From positions 32,716,446 through 32,780,445 of the forward strand of contig CM043969.1 in NCBI GenBank assembly GCA_014529385.2: a stretch of DNA of 64,000 nucleotides, written 5' to 3'. The DNA comes from Adiantum capillus-veneris (lineage: Eukaryota > Streptophyta > Polypodiopsida > Polypodiales > Pteridaceae). The notes below the pieces were generated by a model, which had not been told where the DNA came from, did no database searches, and saw nothing but the letters and a program-made list of their open reading frames with translations. This document shows positions 1 through 9,450 of this stretch, in pieces (positions within the stretch are counted from its first letter, which is position 1; every line of letters begins with the position of its first letter). Position numbers and translations under genes: made by a program.

Positions 1-90
1 AGCCCACCATGAGTGAAGGCAGCAATACCCTATATTCCATTGAGGGCTTTCTTCACCCGCTTCATGCAGGCATCGCAGTCTATGGAGACC

Positions 91-194
91 TAAATCTAAT
101 CTAATATAACGTAAATCTAAATCTAGCGTAAATAAACGTAAATCTAACTAAAAATAAACCTAAATCTAATATAATTTAACTTAAATAAACCTAA
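91..194. repeat. CTAAAT-rich low-complexity DNA
   Basis: AT-rich sequence made of irregular short units such as CTAAATCTAA and ATAAACCTAAA. Similar units resume at 441-490, after the foldback element that splits the block. The units recall plant telomere-like CCTAAA words but are too irregular to be called a telomeric repeat. Positions 1-90 show nothing recognisable. Confidence 0.5.
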
Positions 195-440
195 AACACC
201 ATATTAGTGAATTTGGGAATTTTCCAATTCCCACTTTCAAAATGAGCTTAAGATTTGACCACATGGCCAAATCTTAACCAAAGTTTTGAGAGCATGGCTC
301 GAAAGAACTTTTCAAGTACTACCTTTGTGGAATGAATTGGCCTTAAAAAATAGTTTGAGATTTGTCCATATGGCCAAATCTTTAAGACTTTGGTGATTCC
401 CAAATTGACTCTAAAGTCTCAAAATCTCTAATATGGTGTT
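195..440. mobile_element. Foldback / MITE-like element
   Basis: The ends are inverted repeats: AACACCATATTAG at 195-207 and CTAATATGGTGTT at 428-440. Inside there are further imperfect inverted segments, such as AATTTGGGAATT against the complement of ATTCCCAAATT. Two near-palindromes built on GATTTG..CATGGCCAAATC also occur. There is no coding capacity. A possible 5-bp flanking duplication (CTAAA at 191-195 and 441-445) is weak because the flanks are themselves CTAAAT repeats. The size and structure fit a non-autonomous DNA transposon, but no superfamily can be assigned. Confidence 0.45.
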
Positions 441-736
441 CTAAATCTAATTTAACATAAGTCTACATCTAACCTAATCTTTAACGTCTTTTAGGATAGT
501 TTCCTACGACGTTATAAATCTCTTCTTCTTGTGTGTGTGTGCGTGTGTGGATGTGTGTGCCAATAAAAAGAGATAAATGGTATAACCTTTCTATCACCCA
601 TGCCAAGTATGATAAATTGGTTATGCCATTTCCCTCTTGAATAATAGGTCTTGAGTTCAACTCCTCGTTGGCTAGATCTTTAGGTCTTTTAATTTTAATT
701 AGTTTCCTACGACGTTAAATTAGTTTCTCTCTCTTT
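441..736. other. AT-rich intergenic DNA with a short TG microsatellite
   Basis: No gene is visible. A (TG)n-rich run lies at about 529-562. The phrase TTAGTTTCCTACGACGTTA occurs twice in similar form, near 490-513 and 697-721, which suggests an old local duplication. Confidence 0.4.
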
Positions 737-949
737 CTCTCTCAATGTGTGTGCGTTTTTTTGTTTATGCATGTTTTCTCTCTCTTTTCCTCTCTCAATG
801 TGTGCGTTTTTTGTTTATGCATGTTCTCTCTCTCTTTTCCTCTCTCAATGTGTGCGTTTTTTGTTTATGCATGCTCTCTCTCTCTTTTCCTCTCTCAATG
901 TGTGTGTGCATTCTTTGTTTATGTATGTGTGTGCGTTTTTGTTTATGTT

Positions 950-950
<1 letters not shown>
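737..950. repeat. 50-bp minisatellite, about four copies
   Basis: The unit TCTCTCAATGTGTGCGTTTT continues TTGTTTATGCATG and ends in a CTCTCTTTTCC stretch. It repeats with a 50-bp period at 741, 791, 841 and 891; the last copy is diverged. Open frames of up to 148 codons run through it on both strands, but they encode only low-complexity peptides and are not genes. Confidence 0.9.
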
Positions 951-989
<39 letters not shown>

Positions 990-991
990 CA

Positions 992-1061
<70 letters not shown>

Positions 1062-1170
1062 AAGGGAACATGAGAGTGAGGAGAGGGAAGGAGCATACCT
1101 AGCTCTCCTTCCTCTCCTCGTGTGTGTATGTGTGTGTGTGTGGAGAAGAGAGAGAGAGAGAGAGGGAGAG
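951..1170. repeat. Compound microsatellite (TC)n-(TG)n-(AG)n
   Basis: A (TC)n tract at about 954-985 is followed by (TG)n at 995-1026 and (AG)n at 1026-1057. More (TG)n and (AG)n tracts reach about 1165. The block is the continuation of the adjacent minisatellite. Confidence 0.95.
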
Positions 1171-1258
1171 CGTTACCTACTCCTTGCTTGAGGGCGCCGA
1201 AAAACTCAGATGTGAGATCTGAGTTTTTGGGCGCTCTCTGTTATTTTTTTTAGCCCAG

Positions 1259-1393
1259 CCGGCGTCGCTATGAGCGTCGCAAATTTACAAGTAAATTTGC
1301 GATGCCCATAGCGATGCTCATAGCGACGTCGGGAATTTATTTTTTTGAGCGTCGTTGTGTGATCGTCGCTAATATGAATAGCCTCTTGTAGTG
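1259..1393. mobile_element. CACTA-type transposon terminus with subterminal hairpin
   Basis: The complement of 1382-1393 reads CACTACAAGAGG, the form of plant CACTA (CMC/EnSpm) terminal repeats. Inside it lie many GCGACG/GTCGCT words and a long hairpin at about 1259-1333, whose arms contain GGCGTCGCTATGAG and CTCATAGCGACGTC. Dense subterminal GC-rich repeats are typical of CACTA ends. The opposite end was not found in the window, so this is probably a truncated element. The (G)GCGCTC words near 1195-1236 may belong to it. Confidence 0.55.
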
Positions 1394-1588
1394 TTACCTT
1401 CGAGTTCATGGATCAACAGGATACAAGTTGACTTCTGTCCATATCTATTTGCTTGCTCCATTGGCTTTGTAATGCTTGAGCTCGGACGCCTGCAACCTTT
1501 GATACACAACCCTCGTGGTTTCTTACACTTGGTTGAGCTTGATTTTCATATGGAACAACTTAATGAGTTTCTAGGCAGAGTGCAAATG

Positions 1589-2010
1589 GTAAAAAAGCTT
1601 GTGAGGCTGAAGGGAGCTTCTAACCAGAGAAAAACTAGTGAGTTTCGAAAACTTGTGAGACTAAATTGAGCTTCTAGGAAGAGAAAGACTAGTGAGAAAA
1701 TTTGGAAATCTTGTGAGGGTGACGAGAGAAAAATGGTTTCCATGCAGAGTAGAAATGATGGGAAAACTTCTGAGGTTGAAGCGAGCCTGTGGCCGAGCAA
1801 AACTAGTGAGAGAAATTGGAAAGCTTGTGAGGGTGAAGAGAACAAAATGGTGGTTCTCTTGCAATGGTGAAGAGAGAAAAACCATAGTGGTCCTTCTAGC
1901 TAGACCAGAAATGGCGGTCCTCTTGCGAAGGTAGAGACATCTTGAAAGCTTGTGAGGGTGAAGAGAGCCTAATGAAATGGCTTGAGAGAAAGAGTAGTGA
2001 GGAAAACCAT
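1589..2010. repeat. Degenerate 65-75 bp tandem repeat
   Basis: Variants of AGCTTGTGAGGGTGAAGAGA recur at about 1597, 1649, 1709, 1769, 1829 and 1949. They alternate with AAACTAGTGAG and CTTCTAGxxAGAGAAA words. The repeat is diverged. Short open frames on both strands encode repeats of LVRVK or LTSF and have no family resemblance. The flanks, 1394-1588 and 2011-2240, hold nothing recognisable. Confidence 0.7.
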
Positions 2011-2240
2011 CATTCAAAAGTGAAAATTACGTATTTGCCGCCAAGCCAACAAAATAGGTCTAGTAGGGGAGAAAGTAGTGTGAAAATGACATCTTTTGTC
2101 CATATTGAAAGACCTGTTCCGGGATACTCTTTAAATGCTCAAGATATGCTTTGAATACCCAAAATGGTCAAATTTGGAGCCGTTTTGACCGTCAAATGCT
2201 CCGCTAATTAGCAAGCTAACCAATTCCTTATACAGCCCTT

Positions 2241-2958
2241 TTGGCCCTAATGCAACCTGAATTTCTTCAATGTTTGCCAGTCCCTAATTCACCATGGGAG
2301 AGCATATCCATGGATTTTACCTTTGGATTTTCCAAGTCTATCCATGGGAATACAGGAATATGGACAATAGTAGACACGTTTAGCAAACAAGCGCATTTCA
2401 TACCTGTCAAAAAGACTATCAAGGCCCATCAGATGGCAACCCTCTTTATATTACAAATCTTCAAATATCATGTCTTGTCAATGTCTATAGTGTCGGATAG
2501 AGATCCTAGAATGAATAATAATTTTTGGAAGGGTCTCTTTGAGAATCTAGGTACAAGGCTGATCAACTTCTCTTTGGCCTATCATCCCCAAACGGATGGC
2601 CAAAGTGAAATATCTAACCTAAAAATTCTTGATCTACTAAAAGCTTATGTTACAAAAGTAGATCAAAAGTTCCACGAAAAAATCACCTTTTGAGGTGATA
2701 GAAGGAAGATCAAAAAGTCCCTGCTACTCAAGGTAATTGGAAAGATCTTTGTTGCTTGCAGATGAATATAGCAGAGACCTACAAGAATCTTTCCAAAAGA
2801 TTAAGGATGCTATATCCATCTCTCAGCAAAGGCGAAAGGCTCATAAGCACAGGAGATCCCTAGCCTTTCAAAAAAATGATTGGGTCTTGCTTAAGTTTCC
2901 CAATGCTCAATTAAGGAACACAACGGGCAAGAATCATACAGAACACCAAAAGTACTAA
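2241..2958 (+). pseudogene. Ty3/gypsy chromovirus integrase core, broken
   Basis: This is the catalytic core of a retroviral-type integrase, which inserts element cDNA into nuclear DNA. The first frame (2241-2693) has the chromovirus order: WESISMDF with the first Asp, then IVDTFSKQAHFIPVKK, then SIVSDRDPR with the second Asp, then AYHPQTDGQSE with the Glu. The N-terminal zinc-binding HHCC part is missing. The frame stops at 2691-2693. The C-terminal helical part continues in another frame at 2737-2958, through LADEYSRDLQESFQKIKDA to FQKNDWVLLKFPNAQ. At least one frameshift and a stop therefore separate the pieces, and it cannot be functional. It lies directly upstream of GPY/F and chromodomain remnants, as expected for a chromovirus pol end. 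Confidence 0.9.
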
Positions 2959-2962
2959 TAAT

Positions 2963-3300
2963 GCTAAATTAGCAAAAAGGTACTATGGTCCCTTTCAGAT
3001 TCTTAGGCCAATCAATGAGATGACCTATCAACTTAAGTTGCTCAACCATTGGCTCATACACAATTCTTTTTATGTGAGCCTACTAAATCCTTACAAAGGG
3101 GATCCACCTCAAGAAGCAATCATTGAAGACCCACCAGAGATAAAGGACCAAGAAGAGGTGCTGCAGCCTGAGTCCATTCTCTGACAGGAAGGCAAGGTAT
3201 TATGAGGTCGTAAGACTATCCGACCATATCTTATCAAGTTTAAAACTGATCCTTTTGAAGATGCTAGATGGATGCAAGGCATTCAATAAAAGGATAACCT
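2963..3300 (+). pseudogene. GPY/F module and degraded chromodomain of the chromovirus integrase
   Basis: A frame beginning near 2963 reads RYYGPFQILRP, then NSFYVSLLNPYKGDPP, then PPEIKDQEEVLQPESIL before a stop at about 3182. This is the GPY/F module and the opening of a chromodomain. After a break, LIKFKTDPFEDARWMQ matches the end of a chromodomain; chromodomains steer integration to marked chromatin. The left edge of the large tandem unit (3248) falls inside this remnant. The second copy near 10720 therefore begins mid-domain. Confidence 0.8.
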
Positions 3301-4065
3301 AAACCTTGTCAATGCTTACAATGATTCCCAAGAGTAAGAAAATGTAAATATGTATAAATGAACAAACTTTTTGCCTTATAAGACTCTCTTTCTCTTTATT
3401 GTGCACAAATCCTAGTAGGTATGCATGCTTAGGATCATGTTTGTGGAGACGACATCTCCCAAACACCAAGTAGAGTTTGTCACTCTACTATGGAAGATTG
3501 ATACGGATGAAAGTGAAAACATGCTTGCACAAGCTAAGGCTCTCAAGCACCAAATGGACTAGTCATCCATTTTGGAATGGTGTCATAGGGTAAAATAGGG
3601 ATCCTCTACCCCCTAGCAAATGGACTAATGACTAGGCTTTATCTTCTCTACCTAATAGTCAAGGACCACTATGATTTCAAGCCAGAGGTAATGTCATAAA
3701 AACTAATATCTAATTCTCCCAAATGATTTTCTCATGTTAAATTGATCATTTAATATGGGGAAGTACCAGGGGAGTAAAAGCTAGAATATTGGTAAGGCTG
3801 CTACACCGGTCTCTACAGAGTTCGAAAGGTGAAAAAATAAGGGATCCAAAGGGGGATAGTCTGCAAAACAGCAATGTCCTTCAATGGGGCTTAAAAGACC
3901 TAAGATTCAGCTCCATTAAGACTTCCATAGGCTAAGGTTCCTTATTTTATTTCAATTGTCCAAATACCAAAGTACAGGCACAATGGATGGTCATGGAAAG
4001 ACTAAAAACGTTTTCCCACATCCCTAAGAAGGAGGGGGCAAGCATTTTAGAAGCGGATGAGAGAG

Positions 4066-4099
<34 letters not shown>

Positions 4100-4382
4100 C
4101 AAAGCTCCCCCTTTACACAAAGAGAATAGTGGACATATGTCAGGCTCCTAAAATCACATTATGATTGCAGGTTAGGATATTAAAGGCCTAGATTTTTATC
4201 ATTTCAAAGGCTGCAATCAATTATGACACTTTTGGCTAGAGTTTATCAGTTCTTGTGAGTCTACGAGCAATGAAATGCCAAAAGTACTTTGGCAAAAGTA
4301 GTCTTATCAAAATCGATTAGAAGTAATTTTGCTAATCAACACCAGGATTTGCTAAGAGAAAGTTCTTAGAGGCCAAGACGAC
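3301..4382 (+). other. Non-coding region after the integrase remnant
   Basis: No convincing ORF is present. The stretch 3715-3960 is similar to 26585-26820 at the end of the Tat-like element: both have ATTGATCATTTAAT, then GCTTAAAAGACCT. It is therefore shared 3'-internal retroelement sequence. The equivalent in unit B is about 10774-11877. Confidence 0.5.
4067..4098. repeat. (CA)n microsatellite, unit A
   Basis: About 15 CA repeats. The orthologous tract in unit B, at 11538-11593, is roughly 25 bp longer. The length difference arose after the units were duplicated. Confidence 0.95.
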
Positions 4383-5209
4383 ATGGAGTCAAGTCGAGCA
4401 AAGAGTTCAAATGCACAAGAACCAAAGCTAACTTCTAGTAGTAGAAAACGCATGCACAACTGTAATATAGATAATTTCACAACTATATGGCTACATTGGA
4501 GATAAAGTTTTATATACAGATTCGGAAGGCCATGGTTTTTTTTGGTTGGCAAAAGCAGCATAGAAGCCACGATCCTATTGATCAGAGTAACGCCAGATTC
4601 ACAGAACTCCCAGATGTTCAGAGACTTCAGTGGAGCTAGGTATTGCAAGTTCAAAGACAAGGTGTAGATAGAAGTGCAAAAGATGCGTCCAAGTGGTTAT
4701 CCAAAAACTTGCACAAGCTTGCAAAGCATCCATTTAGTGCATATGCAATGAGGATCGTTGTACATGGATTACATTGGTCAAATCTTGAGCCAGTAATGGA
4801 AGATCCAATAGATCAACCAATAGAAGCAAGTCTAATTGGAGAACCAAGTCAAAGGCAGTATAAAGGTCCGGATGAAGCAGTCTATAGCCTGATGCTTATT
4901 GTTTTAAAAGAAGATGTTGACAACTTGGTGGGTACAAAAGCTGAAACTTCCTAGCTAGAGTTTGACATGACAGAACCAAATGAAATACCACTAGTCATGG
5001 TGTATTGCTCAAACTGTGGAAGAAAAAGTGGACATTTTCATGAAGGTTTTCCAAGAAATCCAGACAACAAGGACGCATCAACTGCCAAGCAAAGCATGGA
5101 GCAAACTGGAAACTTGAATCTCAATTTATCACCAAAGGTGAAAAAGAGTGTAAGGTTTCCGAATGATTATGCATCCACTCCACAAGTGTGCAATCATTCA
5201 CGATTCTAA
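4383..5209 (+). pseudogene. Gag-like module with degenerate zinc knuckle, unit A
   Basis: Likely nucleocapsid-type protein remnant of a retroelement. An ATG at 4383 opens MESSRAKSSNAQEPK but meets a stop at about 4506. A second frame from 4643 reads KDASKWLSKNLHKLAKHPFS and VHGLHWSNLEPVMEDP to a TAG at 4952-4954. It then continues in the same frame to 5209 through VMVYCSNCGRKSGHFHEGFP. That motif has the spacing of a CCHC knuckle (C-x2-C-x4-H-x4-x) with the last Cys replaced by Phe. Its position upstream of a protease-like ORF and an LTR supports a gag origin. The family identification is inferred from the zinc-knuckle-like spacing only. Confidence 0.55.
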
Positions 5210-5534
5210 GGGACACATCAAAGCAAATGATATTAACTTTGTATGGCACACATAGTTTATATGCACACTATGTGGATCAAAAAGGAAAATTGTACAAAAA
5301 GGATCAATAGTGTTTCAACGGCTGACATTCTAGCTCATAGAAGTGCATCCAGTGATAGATCATAAAGGATGGTTCATTCAGAGGATAGAATCTATTATAG
5401 CCCATCCTCTCTAGATCTGCTCAAAGCCAAACTCTCCTCCATAAAAAATCAAGCTTCTACGTTGTGACCAAATGAGCATATATATTGACCAAAACAGTCA
5501 TAGATATAGATGAGAGTCTAAGATCTATGATGAA

Positions 5535-5752
5535 TTGGGTCCTGAAACCACAGAAGCTCATATCATAGGAGACCCATGGGATAGACAATATCACAGCGAA
5601 GATAATGTTATCTATAGCTTGACTAAGGGAATAATTTGTCATGTTTCACGAAGATACATAGAAAACTATGCAGAAGGTTTATATATTCCAAACATCAACA
5701 ATGCTACCCAAAGTGTGCCTTCACAATCCCAAAAGGTGAGACTAAACTAGAA
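5535..5752 (+). pseudogene. Second copy of a gag-module segment, unit A
   Basis: A 71-codon frame reads EAHIIGDPWDRQYHSEDNVI. It aligns with EASLIGEPSQRQYKGPDEAV at about 4828-4887 upstream: same spacing of E-A, I/L-G-E/D-P, R-Q-Y, D and Y-S-L. It therefore looks like an internally duplicated segment of the gag-like module. It ends at a TAG near 5750 and has no recognised domain. Confidence 0.45.
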
Positions 5753-7165
5753 CCAAATAGTTTTTAGATCTCATAATGGAGCACGCTATAGTGATCGTCT
5801 TAGGAAGGGGGGAGCTGCAAATCCATCAAGCTCAGCTCTAGTACTAACAAATGCTACACCAGTAAGAAGCCTAAGAACTTTTAGCCAAGAGATCCCTTCA
5901 AAGCAAAAACCATTGGAAGATCATATGTTGTTGGATGTTTTCCACTGACCCAGATTCCATCAAAATCTGTGAAACAATTATTCTATGAAGATCATCAAGG
6001 GTAAAATTTTCAGTTGATCTCCACAAGTCAAAGTCAAAAGCTGACAAATCATAGTGTTTAAGCAAGTGCATGTGACCAAAGCTCACATATGTATATTGAG
6101 ATATAGACGCCAACAGGTTCATGACCTTGTACAAGCCACTACGGATGTTAAACTTGGAGTCAAAAACTCTTTGAAGATGCTGCAAAGCCTCAAGCTATTA
6201 GAACATGTGACAAAAAAGTCAAAATAAATGAAAGCGAAAGTCCAAAAAGCTACACAAAGGTCACTACCAAAATCTCCTCGAAAGAGACAGATTCTGCCAA
6301 AAAGTACAGTGGATCTTCTAAGATCAAAAGTTACTCAAATGCAGGCAGACAATTCTCAAGAGTTGCAACCAGAATGTGTATTATAGCAAAATAAGCCAAC
6401 ATCAACAAAAGCAGGTAATCAAGACAAAGCCAATGTAGAAAAAGTTCAACCAATGGACATCTTATCTAGACAAGAACCTCATGTCTTTTTGCACTTGAAA
6501 AAAATGTGGCCAACCACAGCTAGAAGATGCTTCTAAATTCGTGAGAATATCTGGAAACAAACGTGCAGAATACTAGTGAATCATTTCCACCACTATTCAA
6601 GTAGGTCCACAGATCATCATCACCCAATTACATGTGATCACAACAAAAGATCTTACAGATAACATCATAGTGGGAATGCCAATGTTCCAAAAGGTCCTAG
6701 AGATACAGAGCTGAATGAAGATGCAATCGTCAAAGAAAAAAAAGAGTAAAGACTAGGATTGGTCCCTCGTGGACGACAGCACAAAGTCCTCAAGCACAAT
6801 TAAAATGGAGACTGATGCTAAAGCAAAGCTTATTGAAGGATGATTCATCATCTGCATCATACATAAGCTCAGAAGAGCTTAAAGTAGATTAGGCATCAAG
6901 AAGTTCAAATCAAATAGAGCAAAGAGAAACCACAAACGCTATGGAGTAGAGAATTCCACCAAGACAAGAAGTAAAGAAGATCAAAATTGAAAACACTCAT
7001 GAAGCAATAGGAAGTCCAAAGATGCAGACATTGCCAGCTAAACCAACTGATGAAAGTCATATTGGAAAACAGAGTCTCAAGACACCCTTCATAGAGACAC
7101 ATTCAGATCAACATGAGACCACAAAAAAAGCAGGACAAAAATCTTCAAAAGCAGGACATAAATCT

Positions 7166-7461
7166 CAACATTACAAAAGGAGGCAATGTCGGATGTAATG
7201 CTCTATTGGATAAAGAAGCAAAGTGCAATATGGTTGTAGATAGCATCCAAAGGATCCTTCAGCTCACTCCATGCAAACATGATAGCAAAACAATGCTAGG
7301 TATGCATGCATGCCAACATTACAAAAGGAGGCAATGTCGGATGTAATGCTCTATTGGATAAAGAAGCAAAGTGCAATATGGTTGTAGATAGCATCCAAAG
7401 GATCCTTCAGCTCACTCCATGCAAACATGATAGCAAAACAATGCTAGGTATCCATACATGT
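7166..7461 (+). repeat. 148-bp direct tandem duplication unique to unit A
   Basis: CAACATTACAAAAGGAGGCA begins both copies, at 7166 and 7314, and the copies are almost identical. Unit B has a single copy near 14468. The event is therefore younger than the A/B duplication. It doubles the protease-like start region of the downstream ORF. Confidence 0.9.
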
Positions 7462-8589
7462 CAAGAAGACATGGTTGCTATTCTTAGCATCCAAAAGCAT
7501 GAAGAGCAGGTAAAGTTTCAAGTAAAGTCTTCAAAACACTTGCATGCAAATGTCATCCTTAGCCATCAGTGGTTAGACCAACACAAGGCCTACAAAGAAG
7601 ATACAATGTTGATACTCTCTTTCCCAAGTGTTAGCAAGCAACAAATACAGATACAATTAATACTAGATTTAGAGTTGCAAAAGTCAAAAGAGTCAACAAC
7701 AAATCTTGCAGACAAAGGTAAATCCAAAGTGGACCTTTTATCGATTAGCACGAAAGGTGTGACAGCATATACCTCTACATCAAAGAACCCTCACGGATCA
7801 GATACTTTTAGCAAGTCAGGCTTTCAAAACTACAAGTCAATTGCTGACCCTACTGAAACCTCTAAGGAGACACCCAAAAAATCAAAAGTATATCAGCCAA
7901 AGTACTCAAGAAAGCAAAGGAAAGTCAAGAAAGTGTTTTTTTTGAGCAGTTTAGTCAAATTCAATGATCCGGTTTGGATTAAGGACGGGAAATCAACACA
8001 GAAAGACAAACACATGGGATGGATAGCATCACAATGGAGCTTAAAGGAACAAGAGTACTATAATAAAGGTAACAAAAAGATATGGATACCAAAACCTCAG
8101 GTAAGGGCATATGAAATAACTTCAAGTCCCTCCCAAGAAAGAATTCCCACAAGGTATCAACCTCGACAATATGCTAGGATAGCTAAGATGCAGGTATACA
8201 ACAGAACAACATCAAAAGATGCTAAAGTCTACCACAACTCTGAAGAGGATACAAAAAAAAGATGGATCTCAAAGAATCTTCCTATTGGCTATACAATATT
8301 TGGCTACCAGTCAACCACAAACCAACTGCAACTACATCAGACCTGCATGAAGACCTCTAGAACTATAGAAGACCTAGAGCGGAGCAAAGTCAACAAAGGA
8401 GATACAAAGGTAATCAAGAGAATCAGATTCCTAAGTCTTCCAATGATCCTAGTCAAAAGCCAGATATTGACAACCAACAGAGGCCTACAACAACCTCAAA
8501 GACTTCTTGCAATATGCCCAATTGGAGAATCACACAAACAATGGAGTCTTCATAGTCAAAGAAGGACAGCCCAACATTTATTATTTTGA
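7306..8589 (+). pseudogene. Degenerate retropepsin-like ORF of the tandem unit, copy A
   Basis: A 427-codon frame, the longest in the tandem units. Near residues 10-35, VGCNALLDKEAKCNMV has the layout of a gypsy aspartic protease active-site segment (ALLDSGA-type), but the catalytic D-S/T-G is replaced by D-K-E. Around residues 70-105, ANVILSHQWLDQHKA followed by LILSF matches the protease C-terminal ILG-x-x-WL-x-x-H element. The rest is Lys/Gln/Ser-rich and unknown, including VKFNDPVWIKDGKSTQKDKH. It ends just before the PPT and LTR. The lost active site argues for a dead or repurposed protease. The alternative, an unrelated element-specific protein, cannot be excluded. Confidence 0.5.
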
Positions 8590-8640
8590 TGAATCCAGAA
8601 TATTGTAACTCTTATTTTCCGGGTGAACTTTGTAATTGTT

Positions 8641-8649
8641 GAGCGGGGG
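8641..8649 (+). promoter_or_regulatory. Polypurine tract before LTR A
   Basis: GAGCGGGGG directly precedes the inferred LTR start. The same tract occurs at 15790-15798 in unit B. A PPT primes plus-strand DNA synthesis in LTR elements. Confidence 0.6.
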
Positions 8650-8650
8650 C

Positions 8651-9427
8651 TACAAGCTTCTAGATTGTATCAACCTGTCTTCAGTTAAAGCTCCCTGATG
8701 ATTTGTTTTGACCATTAAAAACCTTGGCTAAGGTATAAAAGCCATTTTTTGTAAGTTTTTATATGTTTTGGATAATAGAAACACAGTGTGAGCTTAAGAC
8801 TCTCACTTCTCTCCTTCTCGCGCTTCCTACTCCCTCCCTGATTATCAGATTACAGTCGAGTCTATTGTGTTGCAACCGCAGGCAAGAGCTGTATGCATTG
8901 ACATAAGAATTTCATGGTATTTCGTAGCTTTTGGTGTCGCTGACCCGCGGCCTAATCTCATCATAAGTAGAAATTTAGGCTTTAAAATAAAAAACTAAGT
9001 ATAGACGGGATATTGAGGCATCATTGCTAAGCATTTAGATGCATCCTGGGTAAAAAAATGACTAGGTCAAAAACTCACTGATGTAAATAATCATGATTTT
9101 TGCAGTTGACCTAAAGTCATATTTGAGACCATAATCATGTGTGATTAGGTATTATAAACATGTCCTAGAACTTTCGTAACGTTTAGATGTCCTTTGATGC
9201 TATAACGGATGTGATTTTTTACCGATGAGCGATTAGCTTTTGGTGACTTTAATCATTTGAGTGTAGCGTGATTTAGATGCGATTTGTTTGTTGTTTTCCA
9301 AGAGATTGACAAACTCTTGTAGCCTCTATGCACTAGTCGAATCAGCTTTGTCCCATGGATTGACTATTTATTCGTAGTTCTCGCTGTCTTCAGTAAGATA
9401 GGAGTGAGGTTAGACACCCGTCCCACA
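8651..9427 (+). repeat. LTR, unit A (about 777 bp)
   Basis: Bounded by the PPT on the left and by CCGTCCCACA two bases before a tRNA-complementary primer site on the right. It contains a TATA box (GGTATAAAAGCC) at 8733-8740 and a plausible transcript start region before AACACAGTGTGAG. The left edge is inferred from the PPT and starts TACAAGC rather than TG, so it is uncertain by a few bases. Confidence 0.7.
8733..8741 (+). promoter_or_regulatory. TATA box in LTR A
   Basis: GTATAAAAG, about 90 bases inside the LTR. It is conserved in LTR B near 15880 and is the expected core promoter of the retroelement. Confidence 0.6.
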
Positions 9428-9429
9428 TT

Positions 9430-9450
9430 TGGTGCCACTGCCGGGATCGA
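9430..9450 (+). other. Primer-binding site, tRNA-Asp-like (unit A)
   Basis: TGGTGCCACTGCCGGGATCG follows the LTR end after a 2-base spacer. From memory of plant tRNA-Asp, whose 3' end is complementary to TGGCGCCGTTGCCGGG, it matches with a few transitions. This type of primer site is common in Tat/Athila-like gypsy elements. Confidence 0.7.

Noticed and set aside
91-194. Interstitial telomere repeat
   Set aside because: The CCTAAAT words are irregular and no run of CCCTAAA units exists.
737-950. Regular 50-bp repeats that might suggest a CRISPR array
   Set aside because: There are no unique spacers between repeats, the sequence is simple TC/TG-rich DNA, and the genome is clearly plant.
745-1191. 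A 148-codon open frame and others on both strands over the TC/TG/AG tracts
   Set aside because: They are translated microsatellite and minisatellite (Ser-Leu, Cys-Val, Arg-Glu runs), with no domain or gene context.
4352-4660. 102-codon minus frame, repeated at 11848-12156
   Set aside because: It is the antisense shadow of the gag-like module; conservation comes from the tandem duplication.
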